Assembly: GCA_020002185.1 (NCBI GenBank)
Contig: CM034541.1
Location: 30,836,148 to 30,900,147, forward strand
Direction of reading: 5' to 3'
DNA length: 64,000 nucleotides
Source: Paraescarpia echinospica
Taxonomy: Eukaryota; Annelida; Polychaeta; Sabellida; Siboglinidae
Shown here: in pieces, positions 1 to 10,927 of the stretch
How the letters are laid out: every line of letters begins with the position of its first letter
How positions within the stretch are numbered: the first letter of the stretch is position 1
Position numbers and translations under genes: made by a program
Notes under the pieces: generated by a model
Seen by the model: the letters and a program-made list of their open reading frames with translations, nothing else
Databases searched by the model: none
Told to the model about the DNA's origin: nothing

Positions 1-2394
1 AAATTCTCTAATAGCCGACTTAAGTTGTGAAACATGGGAACATGTTATTAATGCCAATGATGTTAATGTGGCTTATGACACATTTCTAGAAATATTTAAG
101 GGAAAGTATGATAAAAACTGTCCAGCCAATAAAATAAAAACAAAGCATGTGAACCGTCAAAAACCATGGATAACAAATGGATTAAAAAATGCTTGTCACA
201 AGAAAAACTATTTATATCGAAGATTTCTCAAAAGTAGATCTGATGAAACAGAACAGTGCTACAAAAAGTATAAGAACAAACTAACCACAATATTAAGAAA
301 TACTGAAAAAATCTATTACAAAGGGCTATTGGATGAACAGAAACAAAATATGAAGGAAACGTGGAAGATTTTAAATACTATTATTAATAAACGTCAAAAT
401 GAATCTTCTTATCCTGACTACTTTGTAAATGATGACACAAGAATTACAGATAAGAGTGACATAGCAGACGGTTTTAACACTTTCTTTGCAAATATTGGCC
501 AGCAGCTAGCTGCTAAGATAGATCCACCTGAAAACAATGCATCATTTCATGACTATCTTAAAAACAGAACTAAAAACAGTCTGTTTCTAAACCCGATCAG
601 TGAAGTAGAGGTCATAAACACTGTTAACGCATGCAAAAACAAAGCGTCCATGGATAGTAACGATATAAACATGGTTATCATCAAAAAAGTTATACAACCC
701 ATCACTAGACCATTGACCACTATATTTAACAAATCAATTGAAACTGGAATTTTTCCTTCTAGCATGAAAGTAGCAAAAATTATTCCAATATTTAAAAATG
801 GCTCAAGAACAGAATTCAATAATTATAGACCAATATCTCTGTTATGCCAGTTCTCAAAAATACTTGAACAATTGTATAGTAACAGACTTGACCAATTTAT
901 TGAAAATAACAATGTCCTATCAAAGAGCCAATATGGCTTTCGACCATCAATGTCCACTTCATATGCATTACTTGATTTGGTGGAAGAAATTAGTACATCA
1001 ATAGATAAAAAGAAACATACTCTGGGTGTCTTCATTGATTTAAAAAAGGCATTTGACACAGTAAATCATTCTATACTAATAGAAAAACTGAAATTCTATG
1101 GTGTCCGTTGTATAGCAGAAAAATGGATTGAAAGTTATTTACATGACAGAAAACAGTTTGTAAAGATAGGCGACCATTGTTCTATTTATCTTGTATATAA
1201 ATGATATATGCAATGTGTCTCAATTACTGAAATTTGTGTTGTTTGCTGATGACACTAACATATTGTACTCTGATGAAAATATACTCTATCTTACAAGGGT
1301 TGTAAATCGTGAACTGGATAAACTGTATACATGGTTCACTGTAAATAAACTGTCACTCAATGTATCAAAAACAAATTACATAATCTTTGGTAACTGTAAA
1401 TTAAATTGTGACCCAGATATTAGAATTCACAATAATCAAATTGCCAGGGTTAATAAGACAAAATTCCTTGGAGTTTTGATTGATGAAAAGCTGGATTGGA
1501 AAAACCATATAAATTGTGTCAAGACTAACCTTTCTAGAATAATTGGAGTTATGTACAGGGCAAGTCAACTCCTGGAAACCAAAAGCCTATTTACACTATA
1601 TTATTAACTGTTTTTACCAATACTTACTTATTGTTGTGAAATTTGGGGAACCACATATAGTACCACTGTATACTGTATTACTATACTTCAAAAAAGGATG
1701 GTTAGATTAATGTGTGATGTCAACAGATTGTGTCACACTACTAGTATGTTATTTCACCGATATCGAATATTGAAATTTAAAGACTTGGTAGATTTGAAGA
1801 TCCAGTCAATTCTGTTCAAGAGCTTTAATAATATGCCAATACCTACCAATGTGCAAAGCCTGTTTACCAAAAACACCACATTACATTCTTCTCGATTAGA
1901 ATGTCAATATGTACGTCAATGTGTGAGAACTAATGTCAAATCACGGTATCTGTCAATTTACGGTGTAAACATTTGGAATTCATTACCTATCAACACTGCA
2001 AAAGTGCAAAATTTCCGCTCATTTGTTAATCAGTTAAAAACTAATATGATTAGCAAATATGATATTACTGTATGATTTTCTGGTGTAACAGTTTACATAC
2101 ACAGTATCATTCTGATACAGTTATGTATGTGAAACCCTCCAGTATTAGTATTACACTTACTATTACTGTACTGCTTAGTAGCATAGCTAAATGACTTATG
2201 TTACAGTTGACTGACATAAACACTAACAGTTGTATATACGTTATCACAATGATTCATCTACGAAATAATGTAATAGGGGTATACGAATATACAAGATAAT
2301 TCTTCTGTATACCCCTTTTTCTAACACTAAACTGTCTTTGTTACAATAATCTGTATTATATGTGTTGGAAAATAAACATATTGATTGATTGATT
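1..2394 (+). mobile_element. Degenerate LINE, CR1/L2 superfamily (Crack/Daphne-like), ORF2 fragment plus 3' tail
   Basis: The reading frame is already open at the left window edge (base 2), so the element's 5' part lies outside. It runs to about 1190, shifts frame, continues at about 1191-1607, shifts again, and ends at 2075. In order it shows a pre-RT region, the RT finger motif NNYRPISLL (about 828-852), FIDLKKAFDTVNH with the first catalytic Asp (about 1030-1070), and FADDTN, the YADD-box equivalent (about 1236-1255). The usual GVPQGS.LGP block is missing: a short deletion near 1180-1190 joins the preceding strand directly to LFILYINDI and causes the first frame change. The second frame change is near 1605. 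The 3' UTR ends in AATAAA-like sequence followed by (ATTG)n at about 2372-2393, a tail typical of L2/Crack-type LINEs. It is a dead copy because catalytic sequence is deleted. Clade assignment within CR1/L2 is by recognition only. Confidence 0.85.
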
Positions 2395-3121
2395 ACTGTA
2401 CTAAGTACTACTGAAAAAGAAAAGGACTTAGGGTTAACCATTAGTGCTGATATGAAGGTTTCAGAGCAGTGTGGAATTGCAGCTTCAAAGGGAAATCGAA
2501 TCCTTGATTAATTAGGCGAAACATAACGTATAAGGAAAAAGAGCTAATAATACCGCTGTACAAAACAATAGTTAGGCCTCATTTAGAATATTGTATTCAA
2601 GCGTGGAGGCCGTATCGCAGGAAGGACATAGATATGCTAGAAAGAGTGCAGAGGAGAGCAACTAAAATGATACCAAAACTGAGGGGTCTTAGTTACGAAA
2701 TACGCCTAAAAAATGCGGTTTAACAACACTAGAGACCAGGAGGTTGAGAGGAGATCAGATAGAAGTGTTTAAAATGTTGAAGGGTTATGAAAATATTGAT
2801 AGAAATATTTTTTTCTCAGTTAAGAAAGATAGAAGGACTAGAGGACATGAACTTACATTAGCAAAGGAGCAGTGTAGATTATATATAAGAAAGTTCTCAT
2901 TCTCACAAAGGACTGTAAATAAATGGAACAGATTATCTGCTGATTGTGTGGGTGCTAGTAGCGTGAATATGTTTAAAAATAAAATCGACACATACCTCAG
3001 ACGGGCTGGATACACATAGATAAAAGGGTCGGACTCTCGATAAGCCAAAGGGCTTCCTTGTCCACCTGCCACCTAGAGTTAATTCTCTGTGTGGCCATCT
3101 TGTTAAATCTTGTTAAATATA
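2395..3121 (+). mobile_element. 5'-truncated CR1-like LINE, C-terminal ORF2 and 3' UTR
   Basis: The segment starts abruptly after the (ATTG)n tail of the preceding LINE. It encodes the C-terminal thumb and post-RT part of a CR1-type ORF2: KEKDLGLTISADMKVSEQ (about 2410-2470), then, with several frameshifts and stops, the HLEYCIQAWRPYRRKDIDML-type region (about 2580-2640). A clean final stretch at 2744-3019 contains RLRGDQIEVFK, NIDRNIFFS and a final YLRRAGYT. The 3' UTR (3020-3121) ends with tandem cttgttaaat units, a short repeated 3' terminus as in CR1 elements. The same 3' UTR and tail recur at 7850-7955 and, inverted, at 60521-60640, so all three belong to one family. No endonuclease or RT core is present; this is a 5'-truncated insertion, later decayed. 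Confidence 0.85.
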
Positions 3122-3245
3122 GTTAACCAACCGCCTTAGTTACGTAATTACAGCAACTCGGTAGCAGATGCGCTCAGTGAACCGTGGTATTCTGTTGCTA
3201 GTGTTTCTAGGCAAGCAGGTGGTTTCACTGTAATCTTAGAGAGGG

Positions 3246-3400
3246 TGTTGCACAATGCCTAGTTTGAATTGTATATTGCATTAGCCAATAGAAATGATGG
3301 AAACCTGTCATATGATGTGCAATTAGGTCTGCTTATATAAACGTTTGTTGTACGCATTTCGCCATCTGGGCGCTGGCGAAGGACTGGGACAGATCCAGGG
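3246..3400 (+). promoter_or_regulatory. Candidate RNA polymerase II promoter or solo-LTR-like segment
   Basis: A CCAAT box (3285-3289) lies 49 bp upstream of a clean TATATAA (3334-3340). The block begins TGTTGCACAATG at 3244. This layout is seen in LTR promoters, but I found no second LTR, primer-binding site or gag/pol nearby, and no long ORF follows. It may equally be a chance or host promoter. 3122-3245 holds nothing I recognise. Confidence 0.25.
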
Positions 3401-3491
3401 TTGAACGAGACAGGTTATCCTGCTGCCAAGAGAATGGCAAGTCAAGTCGTAAAGCGTGGTGGGTATCGTTAACGTGGGTTACGTTCCCAAG

Positions 3492-3495
<4 letters not shown>

Positions 3496-3522
<27 letters not shown>
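3496..3522. repeat. (TG)n microsatellite
   Basis: About 13 uninterrupted TG dinucleotides. Confidence 0.95.
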
Positions 3523-3527
<5 letters not shown>

Positions 3528-3729
3528 TCAGTGTCCAGAGTGACTGTTCGATCGAGCTTCGAAGAATCCATGCCGCCACGTCAGCAGTATATTGAGACAA
3601 CGCTCCGGTCGGCCCCAACGTATTTGCGTCGATGAGCGATACTCGCGACGCGCTCACCCAGCTCGGGCCATCCCCGAACAGCGGTCTCACAGCGACATCG
3701 TCAGAAAGCTTGACCGAATGCGACTCGCA

Positions 3730-4000
3730 GCGGCCGGCGGTAAACGTATAGTGCCAGGCGTCGTCATTTGCGCGAACCCGTTCATCCGACTTCTCGATCG
3801 TATGCGATAGGGCAAGACCTGTCGATCGAATTCGTAGCGGCCGGCGGTAAGCGTCTACTGCCCGGCTTCGTCTTTCAGTTGAAAGTATTCAACTGACTTC
3901 GCAATCGTTTGCGACCGTGCGATCATTGAACGGACGCGACTCGAGAATTCGCGGCGTACGACGGCAATCGTCAAGTGCCCGGCTTCATCATTCGTGCGGC
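3730..4000 (+). repeat. Three diverged ~106-114-bp tandem repeats, GC-rich
   Basis: Units begin at 3730, 3837 and 3951, each with a GCGGCCGGCGGTAA-like or GCGGCGTACGACGG-like start followed by a GTGCC(A/C)GGC(G/T)TC(G/A)TC core. The units are well diverged. The CpG-rich composition differs from the AT-rich surroundings. Short frames across it do not resemble a known protein. 3523-3729 and 4001-4202 hold nothing further that I can name. Confidence 0.6.
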
Positions 4001-4192
4001 CGAGATACACCGTTCTAATTGTGTTCTGAGCTCGGCGTGTTGACTTCAACAAACGTTCGTATATATTCGAGATGGGACTAGCCCAGTGTAAATATCTATT
4101 TTCTGATTGAACGTATCTATTATTTGCTGTATTATGATTAGTAGTTATCTGTGGTTTTGAAGTGAGGTATTATTACCCTTGAAGTATTCACT

Positions 4193-4330
<138 letters not shown>

Positions 4331-5039
4331 GTAACATATTACTGTAATGAGAGTCCGCGAGGACTAGCTTATACTGTGTATTTATATTATGGAAGTTATT
4401 CTTAGATAACACTTTGCGCCTAGTGTATGGCCGTGTAGCGGTATAATCCACCTTAGAAAGGAAGTGGAATTTGATAATCGAAAGATTCAGTGTTATTGTT
4501 TATTATGTTCTATTAAGATTTGGTTACGGGCTATTTATTGTGTTTATTTTGTTAATCGAGATATTTACCAAAAGGAAGATATATTGTAATAACGTTTATT
4601 AAATTTTCCTCGTTCTATGTTGCTTGTTCACGATAACCGTTCTTTCTAATATGCGTTGACCTTGATATATAAGAACCCTACTAGACTGAGCCATCTAGTG
4701 TACGGAGACCTCGCTAATCCGTGACACTCGACAAGCATGTCAATGAGACGATAATAACAGTAGGTAAGAAGTTTAAGAAATTGTGTAGGTCATGTTTTTT
4801 ATAATCACACAAAACGTTAACATGGTCGCCAATGGGAAACTAACAGTGAGCTGAGCCCAGACACTATGTCGACAACGAACTGTTGCACGGGCGGTAAAAC
4901 AACATTGCACCCCTGGAGATATAAGAATCGATGAAATAGTTTAAAGAACGAATGCCGTGAATTTCAAGCACACATTTATTACATACGTTTGAGAATGTCT
5001 AGTGTGAGTCGGCACGGCTAGCCGTTATAAGGGTGACAC
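4331..5039. other. No gene recognised
   Basis: AT-rich sequence with no sizeable frame on either strand. A TATATAAG at about 4664-4671 is the only promoter-like element, and nothing coding follows it. Confidence 0.5.
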
Positions 5040-5285
5040 GAGGATGACGATGATGACGATGGTGTCATCGTAGTCTTCGTCATCGTAATAATAATCTTCG
5101 TATTGATCACAATAATCGTCATCATCATCACAACTACCATCGTCATAATTATCATCATCATCATCATCATCACAAAGATAACCCCTTAGTTTTATTCATC
5201 TTCCTCCTCGTTTTCATCATTATCGTAATGACGTGTCATCCTCATCATCGCCGTTTTCACACCCACCATCATCATCATCATATTG
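5040..5285. repeat. Interrupted (ATC/GAT)n trinucleotide-rich tract
   Basis: The + strand is GAT/GAC-rich at first (5040-5070) and then ATC/TCATCG-rich to about 5285, including an eight-unit (ATC)n run near 5150-5172. It is a degenerate microsatellite. 5286-5792 has no recognisable gene or repeat. Confidence 0.85.
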
Positions 5286-5792
5286 GCATCATAGCAATAT
5301 ATTACCGGTTGGTTTATCACATTAACTGATTTCTCCTCCTGCACGAAACACTATACCTTCAGAACGAAGCACTTACAGCTCAACGCTGGTTCCATCCTTT
5401 GAGGATAAACTGCTTCGTTGTCTTTATATTATTGGTCAACACTCCTAAAGGGTGTCTGTGTTCGCATGAGATGATCGACGATTAGTCGTGTTTGCTTGGC
5501 AAAGAGGGTGCACAATTTTGCATAAACTGCAGTTGCGGTTCTGCGATGTTGGTTAGAGTGCCTAATAGGGAAGTCCAATATTTCATTGTTCCGGAACGTA
5601 GAAGAATGTGTTCCAATTATTGAAGAATGTAAGGCTTTGTTAATCGAAATGCCGTGATTGACGCTGTGGGGCCTGATATGGTGTTGTAGTTGAAATTCAT
5701 TTGTATAAGTGTTGTAATGGTAAATAAGATTTGCTATGATGATGTGTCATTGTATAGAAACACCAACTTACTAAAATACTCATGTTTCAATA

Positions 5793-6640
5793 TTACAAGT
5801 TATATAGAACACAGAACCCTGGCAGTCCTGGCGTGCAGTCGTTGTGTGCCCATTTCTGGCACATCTGCCACTGCACCCGCACGGCCCTTGACCTGCTGTT
5901 CACGAACGGCTCCCCGCAGATGATGCATGGCCAATTCTCCTCCTCACAGTTGACGCGTCTTCTCTTTGGTGTCGCCACTGCGATCTTGCTGGTGTTGTTT
6001 CTCCACTGTGACTTCCCTTTTGGTTTCACCATTCGCTTCGCCTTCTCATTGTTTGACTCTCGTTCAGCAAGTTTTCTCTTATAAGGAGATGAAGTCAGCA
6101 CCGCAGCTAATTCAACAACACGTGACGTCGGGCGTGGACGGGATAGTTTGTTTATGGCGACAATTTCTCTATGAGGTCACCGACCAACTGGCGTGTTGCC
6201 AGCAAGGCTGTAGATAATCTGGCAGCTGGAGACTGTACTGAGGATGATTCGGCAGTTGACGGCTGTTCTGAGGATGATCCGGCAGTTGGCGGCTGTACTG
6301 AGGATAATCCTGCAGTTGGCGGCTGTACTGAGGATGATCCGGCAGTTGGCGGCTGTTCTGAGGATGATCCGGCAGTTGGCGGCTGTACTGAGGATAATCC
6401 TGCAGTTGGCGGCTGTACTGAGGATGATCCGCCAGTTGGCGGCAAGGCAGACAATGATATAGCGGTCGGTGGTAAGGCATCCTCATCAGTAATCGCAGCG
6501 GTAACATAGTCTTCATCCGTAAAGATTTCTGCGTCGAATGGCCAAATTCCACAAGCGCGAAATTCTGCCACGGCTTTGTCTGGTGTGGCGGATCGCAGGA
6601 ATACCTTTCCCAATATCGCTTCCATGTCGTATGGGGTATA
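5793..6640 (-). pseudogene. C-terminal relic of a pogo/Tigger-like DDE transposase
   Basis: Read on the minus strand from about 6640 downward. The first part contains AVAEFRACGIWPFDAEIFTD followed by EDY, the conserved 'G-I-x-P-F/Y-x-x-x-(I/V)-F-x-D-(D/E)-(D/E)-(F/Y)' block after the DDE domain of pogo-type transposases. A Ser/Gln/Pro/Thr-rich tandem repeat follows, then RQLVGDLIEKL. A stop and frameshift at about 6100-6155 separate this from the second part (5793-6101), which has the LTSSPYKRKL motif typical of pogo tails, a basic stretch, and a PHD-like Cys/His cluster (CIICGEP, then CQKWAHNDC). The catalytic DDE domain is absent: the relic is cut at about 6640, where microsatellite and a CR1-like LINE follow. 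Function is lost. The family call is from motif recognition, not alignment. Confidence 0.8.
6229..6444 (-). repeat. 30-bp coding minisatellite inside the pogo relic
   Basis: About seven copies of a 30-bp unit with a CTGAGGATGATCCGGCAGTT core on the + strand. Because 30 is a multiple of three, every strand and frame gives a periodic peptide; in the transposase frame it reads as 10-residue units rich in S, V/E, Q, P, P, T, A and G. It expands the linker between the GIWPF block and the C-terminal Cys/His cluster. Confidence 0.9.
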
Positions 6641-6725
6641 TGTATATAAGCGTATGTGTATATGTCTTGCTGTCTGGCTGTCTGTCCGCATGCCCGCATG
6701 CCCGCATGCCCGCATGCCTGCCTGT
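6640..6725. repeat. Mixed microsatellite
   Basis: (GTAT)n-like sequence passes into TGTCTGGCTGTCTG and then four tandem CGCATGCC units (about 6688-6720). It marks the junction between the pogo relic and the next LINE. Confidence 0.85.
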
Positions 6726-7955
6726 TACTTAGAAGAGAGAGTGGTTCCTTTAGAATGGAAAGAGGCAAACATTATACCGTTATTTAAAAAATGGTTCGAG
6801 AAACAAGTCGGAGAACTATAGACCAGTGAGTTTAACATCAGTGATTTGCAAATTATTAGAAAGACTAATTAAAGATCACATGGTGGATTTTCTTGTTAAA
6901 TATAACTTGATAAACCCATCTCAACATGGGTTTTTTAAAGCGAGGTCATGCTTAACATATGTTATGTTTTTTTGGAAGACATCACTAATTGGGTAGATGA
7001 GGGATCACTAATAGATATCGTCTACTTAGATTTTCAAAAAGCTTTCGACAAAGTACCACATCAAAGATTACTGCTTAAACTAAAGGCCCGTGGCATAGGA
7101 AATGGTATAATAAACTGGATAAAAAAAATGGCTGATTGACAGAAGACAACGTGTAGTAGTTGATGGGAGGCTTCAAACTGGAAATCGGTATTGAGTGGGG
7201 TACCACAGGGATCAGTATTAGGACCTATATTCTTCTTAATGTATATCAACGATTTGGATGATGATATGACAAGCAAGGTGTTGAAATTTGCGGATGATAC
7301 AAAAGTGTTTAGAAGGATTAAAAGTAATGGAGATAGACATCATTTACATGATGATCTTGACAAGTTGATCAAATGGTCTGAAAAGTGGCAAATGCTGTTC
7401 AATTTTGGCCTCATTTAGAATATTGTATTCAAGCGTGGAGGCCACATCGCAGGAAGGACATGTATATGCTAGAAAGAGTGCACAGGAGAGCAACTAAAAT
7501 GATACCAAAACTAAGGGATCTTCGTTACGAAATACGCCTTAAAAATGCGGCTTAACAACACTAGAGACCAGGAGATTGAGAGGAGATCAGATAGAAGTGT
7601 TTAAACTAATGAATGGTTATGAAAATATTGATAGAAATATGTTTTCTTACTTAAGAAAGATAGAAGGACTAGAGGACATGAAGTTACATTAGCAAAGGAG
7701 CAGTGTAGATTATATTTAAGAAAGTTCTCATGTTCACAAAGGACTGTAAATGAATGTAACAGATTATCTGCTGATTGTGTGGGTGCTAGTGGCGTGAATA
7801 TGTTTAAAAATAAAATCGACACATACCTCAGAAGGGCGGGATACACATAGATAAAAGGGTCGGACTCTCGATAAGCCAAAGGGCTTCCTTGTCCACATGC
7901 CACCTAGAGTTAATTCTCTGGGTGGCAATCTTGTTAAATCTGGTTAAATCTACTT
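6726..7955 (+). mobile_element. Broken CR1-like LINE (RT core, internal deletion, 3' tail)
   Basis: In order, with frameshifts and stops: PLEWKEANIIPLFKK (about 6750-6795), VYLDFQKAFDKVPH (RT motif A, about 7021-7065), LSGVPQGSVLGPIFF (about 7187-7235), MYINDLDDD, and LKFADDTKVF (catalytic FADD box, about 7280-7310), then KWQMLFNFG ending at about 7408. There the sequence jumps directly to the HLEYCIQAW region (7411 on), so several hundred bases of the connection domain are deleted. The C-terminal part and 3' UTR (7560-7955) match the fragment at 2395-3121, including the ttgttaaat tail. Both ends and the middle are damaged, so it cannot be active. Confidence 0.88.
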
Positions 7956-8370
7956 CTAGTAAGCATGTTCGGACAGATATTGAACTTTGCAAAGACAGGG
8001 TTACTTGCCAACAATAAACCATAAACATTCCATAATGGTTTAACCGATGTAACCTTTCTTTTTAAAATATGTTTCACTGAATACGAAACCGTAAGCACCA
8101 AGCTATTATGAACCTGTTTGAGGCCTCACGAAATCCAAGTCTTGATACAACCAAACATTCTGGAAATATTGTGGTGCTAAAGTAATATCGAACCCTCATT
8201 CACCAAATATATTAGGACTGACTCACCCAAGCCCTTCCGAACATGACTAAATATGTTACCTGATGCGCCAAAGCAGCATTTATTTTAAAAAGCAGTCGCC
8301 AGGTCTAGCAATCGTTCAGTGCTGCACCCTACAGGATTATTTGTCGTCACTTTGGCACAGCGCTCGCCAT
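7956..8370. other. No gene recognised
   Basis: Unique-looking AT-rich sequence. Short frames here have no recognisable domain. Confidence 0.5.
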
Positions 8371-8853
8371 ACATTTCTCCCTCTCTCCCACCCTCTCTCC
8401 CCTCCCTTTCTTCCTCCCTTCCTCCCTCTCAATCTCCCTTCCTCCTTCCCTTTCTCCTTCCTTCTCTCTCTTCCCCTCTCTCTCCCTCCCTTCCTCCCTC
8501 CCTCCCTCTCTGCCTCCTTCCCTCTCTCCATCCCTCTCTCTCTCCCTCTCTCCCTCCCTCGACTCTCCCTTCTTCCTTCTCTCCCTCCCTCTCTCTCCGC
8601 TCTCCCTCCCTCCTGTCTTCCTCTCCCTCCCTCTCTCTCCCTTCTCCCTCCCTTCATCCCTCCCTCCCTGGCTCGCACTGCCTCCCTCCCTCTACTCTCC
8701 CTCATCCCGTCCCTCCCTCCCTCCCTCCTTCCCTCCCTCCCTCACTCCCTCTACTCTCCCTCCCTCAATCCCTCTCGCTCTCCCTCCCTCAATCCCTCTC
8801 GCTCTCCTTCCATCTCTATATCTGTCCACCACCCTCCCTCCCTCTCTCCCATT
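8371..8853. repeat. ~480-bp polypyrimidine tract, (CCCT/TCCC)n-rich
   Basis: The + strand is nearly pure C and T with CTCC/CTCT/CCTT units, giving a strong strand-composition asymmetry. The Ser/Leu/Pro frames on + and the Arg/Glu/Gly frame on - are repeat artefacts. Such tracts can form triplex (H-DNA) structure. Confidence 0.95.
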
Positions 8854-9461
8854 AACCTAATGAAGTTGGCCTAATGCAGTTGTTATAATTATGTTTTTAT
8901 AACTAGCAAAAATGCCCGTCATTTGACGGAATGCCTTTATAGATGACAGTCGTGATAGTTATATTGACCAAATGTTAGAAAACACACAGCATCGTTACAT
9001 AAACATCATAACGTACTTATGTATCCTGGTTGCTTGCTCAAAAAGACGAAGAATGTGAACTTCAAATCCATCGAAAGGCCCTAATCGTGATAGTGTAGAA
9101 TTGTCAACTAATATTTGTATTGCTACGTTATTGGCATGAAGGTAGACATAAGCATATATGTGGCAGCGTCTCCTCCATTTTGCCAAATCTATGACGCCGG
9201 GGCAGTTTTCCCGAAGTGTATGCCGCGCGTGCGTGATTCCTGCGCTTGTTGGGTTACGTTTTATGTATTAACACGCGCACACATTACGTACTACGTTCCG
9301 AACAACATAAAACATGAGAATCTTGACACCTATATATGGGGTATTTTGAAAAGAATTATTACTGTAAAGATACTCAGGTATTAGTAGAGATTATCTACTA
9401 AGTAATAGGTAATTTATATTGTGTAATAGTCAGTATTATTGATGTAGTTGGTTTTATTTAT
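8854..9461. other. No gene recognised
   Basis: The ACTAGCAAAAATGCCCG block near 8901-8917 looks like the edge of a dispersed repeat, but I cannot name it. No coding frame is convincing. Confidence 0.4.
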
Positions 9462-9530
9462 GTAGTAGTAGTAGTGGTAGTAGTAGTAGTAGTAGTAGTA
9501 GTAGTAAGTATGTATGTATGTATGTATGTT
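9462..9530. repeat. (GTA)n then (GTAT)n microsatellites
   Basis: About 15 GTA units with one GTG interruption (9462-9506), then about five GTAT units. 9531-9884 is AT-rich with no convincing gene. Confidence 0.95.
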
Positions 9531-9884
9531 GTAGTTAGTATTAACTAATTAAATTATCCAGAACCGTGTACTGTAAAGTGTATTATTGTTCATGTATTAT
9601 ATAGCATTAATTAGTGTATTAGAAATTGGGATGACAAGTATACCACTAGACCTAGTAAATAAAACAGAAACGTTGCGTTTGGGTATTTTAGCAGCAATAG
9701 TGCTAGTGTTACTAAAACATAACATATATATTTATAATGCTATGTATGTGAGACCAGTAAATATGTTGTTGCGTAAACATTTCGCATAACAGTAATCTGT
9801 GTGATTTTTATATTTGCAATAGTAGTTACATCTGTTGTGCATTCACAGTACATTGCATGGTAACACGCTATTTTATTTTGTACA

Positions 9885-9890
9885 TACGTT
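9885..9890 (+). repeat. Left target-site duplication, TACGTT
   Basis: TACGTT directly precedes the left inverted-repeat tip (AGTAGTATAG at 9891). The same six bases directly follow the right tip at 60247-60252. A 6-bp duplication is characteristic of Polinton/Maverick integration. Confidence 0.88.
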
Positions 9891-9980
9891 AGTAGTATAG
9901 AGGTGCTGTTCGCGCCCGTGCACGACACCTTTGGTGACCTTTGGGCAAAACTATACTAATAAAAAACGTTTTAATTACAC

Positions 9981-10066
9981 CTAAACGTTTTCGGCAACCT
10001 ACTTCTAAAAAAAGATCAAAGGATTTTTTGACACTAAACGTTTTCGGCAACCTACTTATAAAAAAC
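9981..10066 (+). repeat. TIR internal repeat: two copies of a CTAAACGTTTTCGGCAACCT unit
   Basis: Units begin at 9981 and 10034 (53-bp spacing) and continue as ACTT(C/A)TAAAAA. The mirrored pair is in the right TIR at about 60070-60160. Paired iterons this close to the tip could be a protein-binding site for end recognition (inference). Confidence 0.85.
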
Positions 10067-10196
10067 GTGATGGATTACCCCCTCAAAGTACATTTGAGGT
10101 GCCACCTAGCGGTGAGCGCAGAGATCATTCTAGTTTGTCCCCTAGCGATCAACGCCGTACCTAGCGCGAACTGACCTAAGCAATATATGACGCGTC

Positions 10197-10203
10197 TATA
10201 TAA
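10197..10203 (+). promoter_or_regulatory. Inward-facing TATA box in left TIR
   Basis: TATATAA in the context GCGTCTATATAACCGCG. The identical box, mirrored, lies at 59934-59940 in the right TIR, so both ends could fire transcription into the element. No long inward frame follows. Confidence 0.4.
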
Positions 10204-10376
10204 CCGCGATAAAACCACTGTGTGCAGACTTCCCCCGTCAGCCCTATGAGGATGCCCCGCTGTACCCTATGTTAGCAGCAGTACGATAAGCGACCGGCGC
10301 TGCAGCTGGCGTGGACTATGACCCCGGCGCGGCAGCATAGCTGGCTAGCGGTGAGACGGAATTTGCTGTGCGTTTT

Positions 10377-10475
10377 AAATCTAGCGGTGCTATCAAAACG
10401 AAACCAATGCATAAATGCGTTTAAATAAACAAATCTAGTGGTGCGATCAAAACGAAACCAATGCATAAATACGCT
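10377..10475 (+). repeat. TIR internal repeat: two ~54-bp units
   Basis: AAATCTAG(C/T)GGTGC(T/G)ATC followed by AAAACGAAACCAATGCATAAA occurs at 10377 and 10431, and mirrored in the right TIR at about 59665-59765. Confidence 0.85.
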
Positions 10476-10611
10476 AACGTTCAGCGGCCCCCGTATAGGT
10501 TGGTGGCGCTGTACGTAGGGTGTTTACGCAGTGTATACAGACGAGTGGAAGCGTGAGTAGTACAGAGAGTATTTATTATAGACTGCTAGAATGTCCATGT
10601 TTGCTTAAGAA

Positions 10612-10927
10612 TCACGGTGACGTTCCGTGATATGTCCGCGCGCGTCCAACGCCCGCCCTATAGGGGATCGGCGAGTGAAAGCCGCGTCGCGTATATAGTT
10701 CGGTCGGCGGGGTAGGCGTGTACCACGATCCATTGCTTCCTCTTCTTAAGAACGAAGACACGAGGCTGGTGTCGTCATCGAAGTCATCGGCGTCGTGGCT
10801 GATAGGTGGTGGTGATGTGATTGGGCGAGGGGGTTCACTCCGTGATATGGGGGCGACCGAGCATACCGGCTTTGTTGCTGCTGCTGCTGCTGCTGACAGG
10901 GCCGTTCTTGTAGGCAGTTGGATTTCT
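10612..10927 (-). pseudogene. Module P exon, copy 1 (left TIR, reads toward the tip)
   Basis: On the minus strand a splice-acceptor-like TTTATTTCATAG ends at 10928, and the exon-like frame runs to 10612. It encodes a Thr/Ala start, an Ala run, PVCSVAPISRSEPPRP, a short Pro run, the acidic HDADDFDDD, then SFLRRGSNGSWYTPTPPTEL and a basic tail ending HGTSP and a stop. A GTAAGC donor-like site lies upstream at 11047-11042, which would make a 120-bp intron, but what precedes it is satellite rather than the coding exon 1 found at 13396 and 41906. Unlike internal copies, the C-terminus here continues into unique TIR sequence and may be the ancestral end. Product unknown. Confidence 0.5.

Noticed and set aside
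6171..6509. Plus-strand acidic repeat protein (EDDPAVGGCT units)
   Set aside because: It is the antisense frame of the 30-bp repeat inside the minus-strand pogo relic; conserved flanking motifs exist only on the minus strand.
8263..8874. Long Ser/Leu/Pro-rich frames (up to ~200 codons) on + and an Arg/Glu/Gly frame on -
   Set aside because: They are the CT-rich microsatellite read in every frame; there is no non-repetitive domain and no promoter context.
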